Below are positions 15,032-22,991 of a stretch of 64,000 nucleotides of DNA, piece by piece (within the stretch, counting starts at the first letter, position 1; every line of letters starts with the position of its first letter). This DNA is from Sphingopyxis sp. OAS728 (lineage in GTDB: Bacteria; Pseudomonadota; Alphaproteobacteria; Sphingomonadales; Sphingomonadaceae), in contig NZ_JADBDT010000001.1 of the NCBI RefSeq assembly GCF_014873485.1, forward strand, positions 3,900,501 through 3,964,500, written 5' to 3'. The notes below the pieces were generated by a model that was not told the origin of the DNA, ran no database searches, and saw only the letters and a program-made list of their open reading frames with translations. The translations under genes and the position numbers were made by a program.

Positions 15032-15295
15032 ATGGGTCTGATCATTACATTGATCGTCGGCGGCATCATTGGCTGGCTGGCGAGCATCGTCATGCGTACC
15101 GACGCGCAACAGGGCATTATCCTGAATGTCGTCGTCGGTATTGTCGGCGCATTCCTCGGCAATTTTCTCGGCAGCTTTTTCGGCATGGGCGCGAGCCTCG
15201 ACACCTTCAGCCCGATCGGCCTCCTCTGGGCTTTCATCGGCGCGGTGGTGCTGCTCGGGATCATCAACCTGGTCCGGCGCGGCCGCGTGCGCTGA
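15032..15295 (+). CDS. GlsB/YeaQ/YmgE-family small membrane protein (copy 1)
   Basis: An 87-residue protein of the transglycosylase-associated family, despite the name without enzymatic motifs. Three hydrophobic helices: GLIITLIVGGIIGWLASIVM, ILNVVVGIVGAFLGNFL and IGLLWAFIGAVVLLGIINL, ending in RRGRVR. The MRTDAQQG turn is typical. The start at 15032 follows GGGAAGGGAA. It is followed by a second, closely similar gene. Such proteins are often stress-induced in alphaproteobacteria; I see no convincing EcfG promoter here. Confidence 0.88.
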   Translation: MGLIITLIVGGIIGWLASIVMRTDAQQGIILNVVVGIVGAFLGNFLGSFFGMGASLDTFSPIGLLWAFIGAVVLLGIINLVRRGRVR

Positions 15296-15415
15296 ACGGC
15301 GTGGCGGTGGGCGGCATCGCACCGCCGCCATTCTGCTAGGCGATATCAAATATTTGGGTTACCAATATGATGCCTGCAGGGTCAGGCGCCAACATCGATC
15401 GTAGGGGGTCATCTT

Positions 15416-15685
15416 ATGACTTGGATTATCGCTATCATCATGGGCGGCATCATCGGCTGGCTGGCCAGCATCGTGATGCGCACCGACGCGCAGCAAGGCA
15501 TCTTCCTCAACATCATCGTCGGCTGTATCGGGTCGATCCTCGGCCGCTTTTTGTTCGGCAGCTTCCTCGGCGGCGGACATCTGCGCGGAGATGCTTTCGA
15601 TCCGATGACCTTGCTCACCGCCTTCATCGGCGCGGTGATCCTGCTCGGAATCGTCAACCTCGTTCGGCGCGGCCGCGTTCGCTGA
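15416..15685 (+). CDS. GlsB/YeaQ/YmgE-family small membrane protein (copy 2)
   Basis: An 89-residue paralogue of the gene at 15032, sharing the GGIIGWLASIVMRTDAQQG segment and the NLVRRGRVR tail. The middle differs, with RFLFGSFLGGGHLRGDAFDP replacing the shorter loop of copy 1. Tandem duplication is the simplest explanation. The 120-base gap between the copies contains no terminator, but copy 2 has its own ATG and upstream region (GTAGGGGG site). A terminator hairpin follows. Confidence 0.88.
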   Translation: MTWIIAIIMGGIIGWLASIVMRTDAQQGIFLNIIVGCIGSILGRFLFGSFLGGGHLRGDAFDPMTLLTAFIGAVILLGIVNLVRRGRVR

Positions 15686-15726
15686 CCGCCGAACGCCAAC
15701 GGCGGTCCTGAAGGGACCGGCCGGAA

Positions 15727-15763
15727 GAAAAGGGTGGCCGCCGCCGGGCGCGCCGCCCTTTTT
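15727..15763 (+). terminator. Rho-independent terminator after the GlsB-like pair
   Basis: Stem GAAAAGGGTGGC/GCCGCCCTTTTT with one wobble pair, ending in T residues. Confidence 0.7.
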
Positions 15764-15974
15764 CATGCCTGTAACCTCTGGAAATTGCGCGAACATAGGC
15801 CTAAGAGCCGCGATCCGGGGCGCAGGGGGGATGGCGAAGTTTCGCCTCTTGCCAGTGGTGATTTAATTAGGTAATACACCTCGTGCAGGATTGATCCTGT
15901 CGTGCGGGGTCGAGGGGGCGGGCGCTTGCGCCTGTCGCAGCATGATGCCGCGCAAGGCAGGGAGGATTTTCGGC

Positions 15975-17168
15975 GTGAACTACGAGCGGAAAGTGGATGT
16001 GATGGACTGCCTGGCGGGCACGCAAAGCTTTTATGAGGATGCCGACGACAGCCGGCGCAAGCGGACGTTTCTGATCGTCGCGCTGGTGCTGATCGCGCTC
16101 GCGCTCGCCGCTACCTATTACGCCTTTACGCACAGCAAGGGCGCGACGGGTGCCGAAGGGCAGGGCGCCGCCGCGATCCCGAACGTCACCGTGGTCATCC
16201 CCGGCCGCGTGTCGGTCGAAGCCGCGATTTCGGCCAATGGCACGATCGCGGCGCGCCGCGAAATGCCGGTCGGCGTTGCGGGCGAGGGCGGTCAGGTCGT
16301 TCGCGTGCTCGTCGAGCCCGGCCAGTGGGTCGGTGCGGGGCAGACGCTGGCGGTCATCGATCGCTCGGTCCAGGCGCAGCAGGCGGCGAGCCTCGCGGCG
16401 TCGATCCGCGTTGCGCAGGCGGACGCCAATCTGGCGCAGGCCGAACTCGAACGCGCGCAGGCGCTGGTCGGCCGTGGCTTCATCTCCAAGGCCGACATGG
16501 ATCGCAAACGCGCGACGCGCGATGCCGCCAATGCCCGCGTACGCGTTGCACAGGCACAATATGGCGAAGCCACGGCACGCAACAGCCGCCTCAACATCGT
16601 CGCACCCGCTGCAGGCCTTGTGCTCACGCGGCAGGTCGAGCCCGGCCAGATCGTCGGCGCGGGCAGCGGAATCCTGTTCCGTATGGCGCGCGGCGGCGAG
16701 ATGGAAATGCTCGCGCAGATGGCCGAAGCTGATCTGGCGCGTGTCCAGGTCGGCACGCGCGCGACGGTGACGCCGGTCGGCACCACCGCCCAGATCGCCG
16801 GGCAGGTTTGGCAAAAGTCGCCGGTCATCAACATGGACACGCGCCAGGGCACGGTCCGCATCGCGGTTCCGTACAGCGACGCGCTGCGTCCGGGCGGCTT
16901 CGCCGACGCGCGGCTGATCGCGGGCACGGCCGAAGCGCCGTTGCTGCCCGAAAGCGCCGTGCAGAGCGGCCCCGAGGGCAATTTCGTGCTGGTCGTCGAC
17001 GCCAAGAACGAGATCAAGCGCCAGCCGGTGAAGGTCGGTACGGTCACCGACAGCGGCGTGTCGATCGCGTCGGGCCTGACGGGCAACGAGCGCGTCGTCG
17101 CGTTGGCGGGCGCCTTCCTCAACCCCGGCGACAAGGTGAAGCCGGTGGTTCAGAAATCGTCGCAATAA
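15975..17168 (+). CDS. RND efflux periplasmic adaptor (membrane fusion protein)
   Basis: About 397 residues from the GTG at 15975, which has GGAGG nine bases upstream; an ATG at 16002 is a shorter option. One N-terminal membrane helix (TFLIVALVLIALALAATYYAF) anchors a periplasmic adaptor. It has a lipoyl half-motif (VGVAGEGGQVVRVLVEPGQWVGAGQTLAVID), an alpha-helical hairpin rich in Ala/Gln/Arg (about residues 130-195), the second lipoyl half (IVAPAAGLVLTRQVEPGQIVGAG), a beta-barrel and a membrane-proximal domain ending LNPGDKV. It would join the RND pump encoded 47 bases downstream to an outer membrane channel. No TolC-type gene is in the window. Confidence 0.92.
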   Translation: MNYERKVDVMDCLAGTQSFYEDADDSRRKRTFLIVALVLIALALAATYYAFTHSKGATGAEGQGAAAIPNVTVVIPGRVSVEAAISANGTIAARREMPVGVAGEGGQVVRVLVEPGQWVGAGQTLAVIDRSVQAQQAASLAASIRVAQADANLAQAELERAQALVGRGFISKADMDRKRATRDAANARVRVAQAQYGEATARNSRLNIVAPAAGLVLTRQVEPGQIVGAGSGILFRMARGGEMEMLAQMAEADLARVQVGTRATVTPVGTTAQIAGQVWQKSPVINMDTRQGTVRIAVPYSDALRPGGFADARLIAGTAEAPLLPESAVQSGPEGNFVLVVDAKNEIKRQPVKVGTVTDSGVSIASGLTGNERVVALAGAFLNPGDKVKPVVQKSSQ

Positions 17169-17215
17169 CCGGCTGGACGGCACGGTAGAAATTTAGCGCA
17201 CAAGGGCGTTTGATC

Positions 17216-20200
17216 ATGAGCTTCCGCAACATTTCCGCCTGGTGCATCCGCAATCCGGTACCGCCGATCGTGATGTTCATCCTGCTGCTTCTGGCGGGTG
17301 TCGTCAGCTTCAACCGGATGGACGTCAACGACAATCCCGACGTCGAATTCCCGATGGTTCAGGTCGTCGTCGTCCAGCCCGGCGCGGCGCCGTCGGAGCT
17401 GGAGACGCAGGTCACGCAGCGCGTCGAGGCTGCGGTGCGTGCGGTCAGCGGCGTCGACGAGCTCTCCTCCTATGTCGGCGAGGGCAACAGTCGCACGATG
17501 GTGCAGTTCGCGATCGGAACGCCGATCGACCGCGCCTATAACGACGTCAACCAGGCGGTGCAGCAGATCCGCAGCGACCTGCCCGACGGCATCCTCGAAC
17601 CGCAGGTCGTGCGCGTCGACGCGGCGGGCGGACCGATCACCTATTTCGCCGTCGAAACGTCGGACATGACGCTCGAGCAGCTGTCGTGGTTCGTCGACAA
17701 TACGGTCGCAAAGGAATTGCTCTCGATCCAGGGTATGGCGAAAGTCAGTCGCTCGGGCGGGGTCAACCGTGAAATCCGGGTGATCCTCGATCCCGCGCGC
17801 ATGCAAAGCTATGGCCTCACCGCAAGCCAGGTGAACCAGCAGCTGCGTCAGGTGAACGTCAACGCCGCAGGCGGCCGCACCGAAATCGCCGGGTCCGAAC
17901 AGGCGGTGCGTGTGCTCGGTAACGCCGAAAATGCGTTCCAGCTGGGTGAGACGCGCATCTCGATCGGCAATGGCCGGACGATCCGCCTCGCCGATGTTGC
18001 CAAGGTTACCGACGGCTATGCCGAACAGCGCAACCTCGCCAAGATCGACGGCAAGCAGGTGCTCTCCTTCTCGATCGAAAAGGCGAAGGGCGCGTCGGAC
18101 GTCACGATCCACGACGAGACGATGAAGAAGCTCGCCGAGATCAAGAAGGCGAACCCGCAAGTCGAATTCAAGATCCTGTTCACGCGCACCGAATATACGA
18201 AGGAACAGTATCGCAGCTCGATGCTCGCGATGATCGAGGGCGCGATCCTGGCCGTCGTCGTCGTGTTCCTGTTCCTGCGCGACTGGCGCGCGACGCTGAT
18301 CAGCGCGCTCGCGATCCCGCTCTCGGCAATCCCGACCTTCTGGTTCATGGACCTGATGGGCTTTTCGCTGAACGGCCTGTCGCTGCTCGCCTTGAGCCTC
18401 GTCGCGGGCGTGCTCGTCGACGATGCGATCGTCGAGATCGAGAATATCGTCCGGCATATGCGCATGGGCAAGACGGCCTATCAGGCGTCGATCGACGCCG
18501 CCGACGAAATCGGCCTCGCGGTCGTTGCAACGACGATGTCGATCGTCGCGGTCTTCCTGCCCGTCGCCCTGATGCCCGGCGTTTCGGGACAATTCTTTAT
18601 CCAGTTCGGCCTGACCGTCGTGTTCGCGGTGCTCGTCAGCCTTGCGGTTGCGCGCATGATCACACCGATGATCGCCGCCTACTTCCTGTCGGCACAGGGC
18701 GAGCAGGACCATGCTTCGGGGCCGTGGGTCGACCGCTATGAGCGGCTCCTTGCCTGGACGCTCGACAACAAGAAGCATCATGCGATCCGCGCACGCTATG
18801 AGGCGCAGCCGACGAAGCTCGCCTATCTGGGATTGCCGTTGATCCTCGCGGGTGTGTCGGTAGTCTACGCGATCTATGGCTATTTCCAGCCGGTGCCGGT
18901 TGGGCAGGACAAGCCTAATACGGCGATGTATTTCCTGCTGAAGACGCCGTTCGAAGCGATCTTCACCTATCTTGGCGCCAGCTTGATCCTCATTTTGTTC
19001 GGCGCACTGGTGGCGTGGATCAATCGCGCAACGCTGAACGCGATTCTCAAAGCATATTTGTGGACCGGCCTTGTCACAGCCGCCCTGTATGCGGCCCTTT
19101 GGCTAATCGGCACGTTGGCTCCTTTCTCCAAGGCGCTGACTGGCTGGGCGACGATCATGGCTGCGCTGGTGACACTTGGCGTGCTCGCCCGCGCCTGCGG
19201 ACTGCTGTTCAAAATGCATGAATGGCCTTTCGCTCTCTGGGCCAAGTTCATGGTACAGCGCGGGTGGGCGCGCCTGTCCGACCATCGCGTATGGATCGTC
19301 GGCATCGGTGTCGCCTCTCTTGCGGCGAGCGTCGGATTGCTGCTGATCCTGCCGCAGCAGTTCCAGCCGACGATCAACAGCGACTATAGCCAGATCCGTT
19401 ACGAACTGCCGCCGGGGTCGACGCTTGCGCAGAGCGAGCATATCTCGAACCAGATCAACGCGATCCTGGCGAAGGACAAGAATGTCGAGAATGCCTTTTA
19501 CGAGGTCAATGTCGGCGACGGCGGCGTCTATATCACGCTGAAGAAGAGCCGCGAGATTTCCAGCGTCGAATGGGAACGCAGCCTGCAACCCAAGATGGCG
19601 GCCATCCCCGACGCGCGCGTCAATTTCCAGAGCCAGTCGGGCGGCTTTTCGGGACGCGATATCACCTTCGTCATCGGCGGCGACGATCCGGTCGCGCTCG
19701 AAAAGCATGCGCGCCTGATCGTGTCGCAGATGGAGAAGCTCAAGGAGCTCCGCGGCTCGCGGATCGAGGGCGATATTCCGCGTCCCGAGATCATCGTGAC
19801 GCCGCGCCTCGACCTCGCCGCCGAACTCGGCGTGACGACCTCGGCGCTCAGCCAGACGATCCGCATCGCGACGCTGGGCGACATCGACCAGAATGCGGCC
19901 AAATTCTCGCTCTCGGATCGCCAGATCCCGATCCGCGTGCTGCTGTCCGAAGATTCGCGCCGCAGCCTCGCGACGATCGAGAATCTCCCGGTGCCGACCG
20001 CGAGCGGGACGACGGTGCCGCTGAAGTCGGTGGCGGTCATCGGCTTCGGTGCCGGGCCGACCGAACTGCGCCGATACAACCAGACGCGGCGTATCGTGAT
20101 CGGTGCCGACCTCGCGCCGGGGCTGGTCACGGGCGACGCGCAGAAGAAGATCGACGCGCTGCCGGCGGTCAAGGATATGCCGCAGGGCATTCGCAAGGTC

Positions 20201-20821
20201 ATCCAGGGCGACGCCAAGTGGCAGGCCGAACTGATCACCAACTTCATGATCGCTGTCGTGTCGGGGCTGCTGCTCGTCTTCGCGACGCTGGTGTTGCTCT
20301 ATCGCCGCTTCCTGTCGCCGCTGGTCAACATGTCGTCGCTGCTGCTCGCGCCTTTGGGCGGGCTGCTCGGCCTGTGGATCACTGGCATGGAAGTCTCGAT
20401 GCCTGTCTATATCGGCTTGCTGATGCTGCTCGGTATCGTCGCCAAAAACTCGATCCTGCTCGTCGATTTCGCGATCGAGGAGATGGATCATGGCGTCGAG
20501 AAAAATGCCGCGCTGCTCGACGCCGGGCGCAAGCGCGCGCAGCCGATCGTCATGACGACGGTCGCGATGGTCGCGGGCATGGTACCGACCGCGCTGTCGC
20601 TGTCGGGCGACGGCGCGTGGCGCCAGCCGATGGGTGTGGTCGTGATCGGCGGCCTGATCCTCTCGACGATGCTCACGCTGCTGATCGTCCCCGCGGGCTT
20701 CAGCCTTGCGGACAGCATCGAAAAGCGCCTCGGCCGCTTCTTCTCGAGCAACCTGCTCACCTACCGCAAGGGCGACGATAGCAAGCCGCACGGAAAGCCG
20801 GCGCCCGAGCCGGCGGAATAA
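17216..20821 (+). CDS. RND-family efflux pump, inner membrane permease, with extra membrane insertion
   Basis: A 1201-residue proton-driven RND pump of the HAE type. TM1 (PVPPIVMFILLLLAGVVSF), the TM4 Asp pair (GVLVDDAIVEIENIV) and the TM10 Lys (GIVAKNSILLVDFAIEE) are present. Usual length is 1020-1060; the excess lies at residues about 523-690, where four extra hydrophobic helices (LAYLGLPLILAGVSVVYAIY, FTYLGASLILILFGALVAW, YLWTGLVTAALYAALWLIG, ATIMAALVTLGVLARACGLL) are inserted between TM6 and TM7. The ATG at 17216 follows AAGGG. It forms an operon with the adaptor upstream. Substrate unknown. Confidence 0.93.
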   Translation: MSFRNISAWCIRNPVPPIVMFILLLLAGVVSFNRMDVNDNPDVEFPMVQVVVVQPGAAPSELETQVTQRVEAAVRAVSGVDELSSYVGEGNSRTMVQFAIGTPIDRAYNDVNQAVQQIRSDLPDGILEPQVVRVDAAGGPITYFAVETSDMTLEQLSWFVDNTVAKELLSIQGMAKVSRSGGVNREIRVILDPARMQSYGLTASQVNQQLRQVNVNAAGGRTEIAGSEQAVRVLGNAENAFQLGETRISIGNGRTIRLADVAKVTDGYAEQRNLAKIDGKQVLSFSIEKAKGASDVTIHDETMKKLAEIKKANPQVEFKILFTRTEYTKEQYRSSMLAMIEGAILAVVVVFLFLRDWRATLISALAIPLSAIPTFWFMDLMGFSLNGLSLLALSLVAGVLVDDAIVEIENIVRHMRMGKTAYQASIDAADEIGLAVVATTMSIVAVFLPVALMPGVSGQFFIQFGLTVVFAVLVSLAVARMITPMIAAYFLSAQGEQDHASGPWVDRYERLLAWTLDNKKHHAIRARYEAQPTKLAYLGLPLILAGVSVVYAIYGYFQPVPVGQDKPNTAMYFLLKTPFEAIFTYLGASLILILFGALVAWINRATLNAILKAYLWTGLVTAALYAALWLIGTLAPFSKALTGWATIMAALVTLGVLARACGLLFKMHEWPFALWAKFMVQRGWARLSDHRVWIVGIGVASLAASVGLLLILPQQFQPTINSDYSQIRYELPPGSTLAQSEHISNQINAILAKDKNVENAFYEVNVGDGGVYITLKKSREISSVEWERSLQPKMAAIPDARVNFQSQSGGFSGRDITFVIGGDDPVALEKHARLIVSQMEKLKELRGSRIEGDIPRPEIIVTPRLDLAAELGVTTSALSQTIRIATLGDIDQNAAKFSLSDRQIPIRVLLSEDSRRSLATIENLPVPTASGTTVPLKSVAVIGFGAGPTELRRYNQTRRIVIGADLAPGLVTGDAQKKIDALPAVKDMPQGIRKVIQGDAKWQAELITNFMIAVVSGLLLVFATLVLLYRRFLSPLVNMSSLLLAPLGGLLGLWITGMEVSMPVYIGLLMLLGIVAKNSILLVDFAIEEMDHGVEKNAALLDAGRKRAQPIVMTTVAMVAGMVPTALSLSGDGAWRQPMGVVVIGGLILSTMLTLLIVPAGFSLADSIEKRLGRFFSSNLLTYRKGDDSKPHGKPAPEPAE

Positions 20822-20831
20822 TGGGGACGCG

Positions 20832-20856
20832 CCGGCGCAGTAAGCCACTGCGCCGG
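20832..20856 (+). terminator. Possible terminator hairpin after the RND pump gene
   Basis: A perfect 10-bp stem CCGGCGCAGT/ACTGCGCCGG with a five-base loop lies directly after the stop codon. The following T content is low, so termination efficiency is uncertain. Confidence 0.5.
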
Positions 20857-20891
20857 TTGCAACCTTTGCGGCATTTCGCCATTTGGTTCGT

Positions 20892-22157
20892 ATGACCGAT
20901 CATACGCTTTCCCGGCCGATTGGCGTCGCCATTCCCGCGAGAGGATCGAACATCCGCGTCGTCGCGACGGGTTTGCTGATCGTCATGGCGTTCGTCTTTC
21001 TCGGCGCGAAATATTATCAGGACGTCCACCCCGCGATCGGCTTCGTCCGCGCCTTTGCCGAGGCGGCAATGGTCGGCGGCCTTGCCGACTGGTTCGCGGT
21101 CACCGCGCTGTTCCGGCACCCGATGGGGCTGCCGATCCCGCACACCGCGATCATCCCGCGCAACAAGAACCGCATCGGCGATACGCTCGCGCGTTTCCTG
21201 CTCACCAATTTCCTGCTGCCGCGCCTGATCGCGCGGAAGATGCAGACGGTCGACGTCGCGGGCGCGGTCGGCAAGTTCCTGTCCGAACCGGGTGAGGGGG
21301 GTGGCCGATTGCGGCTCGGCGCGTCGCGGATCATCGCCGACGGCCTCGGCGCGCTCGACCAGCAAAGGCTCGGCGGTATCGTCAAATCGGCGATCGCCGA
21401 TCGCCTGCGCGAACTCGATGTCGCGCCCTTGCTCGGGCAGGCGTTGCAGGCCGCGCTTGCCGAGGGGCGGCATCAACCGCTTCTCGATGCGATGGTCAAA
21501 TGGGGATCGAAGACGCTCGAACTCAACGAGCATCTGATCCACCAGATGGTGCATGACAATTCGAACGCGATCGTGCGCTTCACCGGGCTCGACGAGAGTA
21601 TCTCGAACCGGATCGTTGCAGGATTGTCGAAACTGCTCAGCGAAATGGCGGTCGATGAGACGCACCCCTTGCGCATTCGCGTCGAGGAAGGGCTCGCGAA
21701 GATGGCGCTCGACCTGCAGCACGATCCCGAGGTGAAGGCGAAGGTCGCAAAGGTCCGCGACGAACTGCTCGAAAACAAGGCGGTCAAGCGCTGGCTCGAC
21801 GGCCTGTGGGAACAGGGACGCAGCGCGCTGCTCAAGGCCGCGCGCAATCCCGACACCATGCTCGCGGGTCGCATTGGTGAGCTCGTCACGCAGTTCGGTG
21901 CGATGCTGGGCGAGGATGCCGGCATCAAGCGCACGCTCAACCGCTACGCCCGCCGCGCGGTCGTCGGCGTTGTAGACAGTTATGGCGAGACGGCGCTGAG
22001 GCTGGTGTCGGACACGATCCGCGGCTGGGATGCCAAGACGATCACCGACCGGCTGGAAAATGCCGTCGGCGACGACCTGCAATATATCCGCATCAACGGA
22101 ACGCTGGTCGGCGGATTGGTCGGCGTGCTCATTCACACCGTCGATGTGCTGATTTAA
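20892..22157 (+). CDS. DUF445 family membrane protein
   Basis: A 421-residue protein from the ATG at 20892. An N-terminal membrane helix (VVATGLLIVMAFVFLGAKYY) is followed by the DUF445 signature FAEAAMVGGLADWFAVTALFRHPMGLPIPHTAIIPRNKNRIGDTLARFL, given here in outline by its start and end motifs, then a long helical region and a C-terminal hydrophobic helix (TLVGGLVGVLIHTVDVLI). This resembles E. coli YjiN. Function unknown. Its stop codon overlaps that of the convergent epimerase gene. Confidence 0.88.
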   Translation: MTDHTLSRPIGVAIPARGSNIRVVATGLLIVMAFVFLGAKYYQDVHPAIGFVRAFAEAAMVGGLADWFAVTALFRHPMGLPIPHTAIIPRNKNRIGDTLARFLLTNFLLPRLIARKMQTVDVAGAVGKFLSEPGEGGGRLRLGASRIIADGLGALDQQRLGGIVKSAIADRLRELDVAPLLGQALQAALAEGRHQPLLDAMVKWGSKTLELNEHLIHQMVHDNSNAIVRFTGLDESISNRIVAGLSKLLSEMAVDETHPLRIRVEEGLAKMALDLQHDPEVKAKVAKVRDELLENKAVKRWLDGLWEQGRSALLKAARNPDTMLAGRIGELVTQFGAMLGEDAGIKRTLNRYARRAVVGVVDSYGETALRLVSDTIRGWDAKTITDRLENAVGDDLQYIRINGTLVGGLVGVLIHTVDVLI

Positions 22158-22945
22158 CCGTTCGCAGCCAGTCCCTCGCGAAATGTCGGATAGCGCGGCG
22201 TCCAACCGAGCAGCCGCTTCGCCTTGCCGTTCGCGACACGGCGGTTCTCGCCATAGAAGGCGCGCGCGGCGGGCGACAGGCCGGCCTCGCCGAGCGATTG
22301 CAGCGGCGGCAGCGGAGCACCGAGCTTGGCGCAGCCCCACGCGACAAGCTCGTTCTGGTGGCATGGTTCGTCGTCGGCAAGGTTATAGACGCCCGCCGGT
22401 CCCCGGAATGATGCCATGACGCCGCCCGCGATATCGTCGATATGGATGCGGCTGAAGACCTGTCCGGGCAGGTCGATGCGGTGCGCGCGGCCTTCGGTAA
22501 TGCGCTCGAGGATCGAGCGGCCGGGGCCATAGATGCCGGGCAGGCGAAAGACCCGGACATCGCTGCGCATCATTTGCCACGCGGCGTCGGCGTCGTTGCG
22601 GTTGGGGCGGCGGCCCTTGATGGGAGCGCTTTCGTCGACCCATGCGCCGCCCGTGTCGCCATATACGCCGGTCGAGGACAGATAACCGATCCAAGTTGCG
22701 GGGGCGAGCGCGACGGCCTCTCCATAACGCGCAAGCACGGGATCCTCGCCATCGACGGGCGGAACCGAGGAGAGGATATGCGTCGCCGACCGCAGCGCGG
22801 TCAGCACGGCGCCGTCGTCGCCAAAAGCAAGGCTGCCAGCGCGCCCGTCGCGCGTCGTTCCCGCCACCTCCCACCCGCGCGCGCGCAGACGGTCGGCGAG
22901 ATGGCTCGCCGCATAGCCCATTCCGAAAATCAGCATCTGTCCCAT
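22154..22945 (-). CDS. NAD(P)-dependent epimerase/SDR-type protein (YeeZ-like)
   Basis: A 263-residue extended Rossmann protein. The N terminus LIFGMGYAASHLADRLRARGW is the nucleotide-binding GxGxxA motif, and YLSSTGVYGDTGG is the Ser/Thr-Tyr active-site region of the SDR-extended family. VFRLPGIYGPGRS and NLADDEPCHQNEL are also typical. The catalytic YxxxK is not evident after the TGVYGD element, as in other YeeZ-like members. It is divergent from pepN (46 bases). Substrate unknown. Confidence 0.8.
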   Translation of the reverse strand: MGQMLIFGMGYAASHLADRLRARGWEVAGTTRDGRAGSLAFGDDGAVLTALRSATHILSSVPPVDGEDPVLARYGEAVALAPATWIGYLSSTGVYGDTGGAWVDESAPIKGRRPNRNDADAAWQMMRSDVRVFRLPGIYGPGRSILERITEGRAHRIDLPGQVFSRIHIDDIAGGVMASFRGPAGVYNLADDEPCHQNELVAWGCAKLGAPLPPLQSLGEAGLSPAARAFYGENRRVANGKAKRLLGWTPRYPTFREGLAANG

Positions 22946-22991
22946 CGCGCGCCTTATTGCGCGTGCGCGCGGCGATGCCTAGATCGAACAG

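Noticed and set aside
19103-20848. Long antisense frame over the RND pump gene
   Set aside because: Low-complexity Arg/Asp/His-rich translation typical of the opposite strand of a GC-rich gene.
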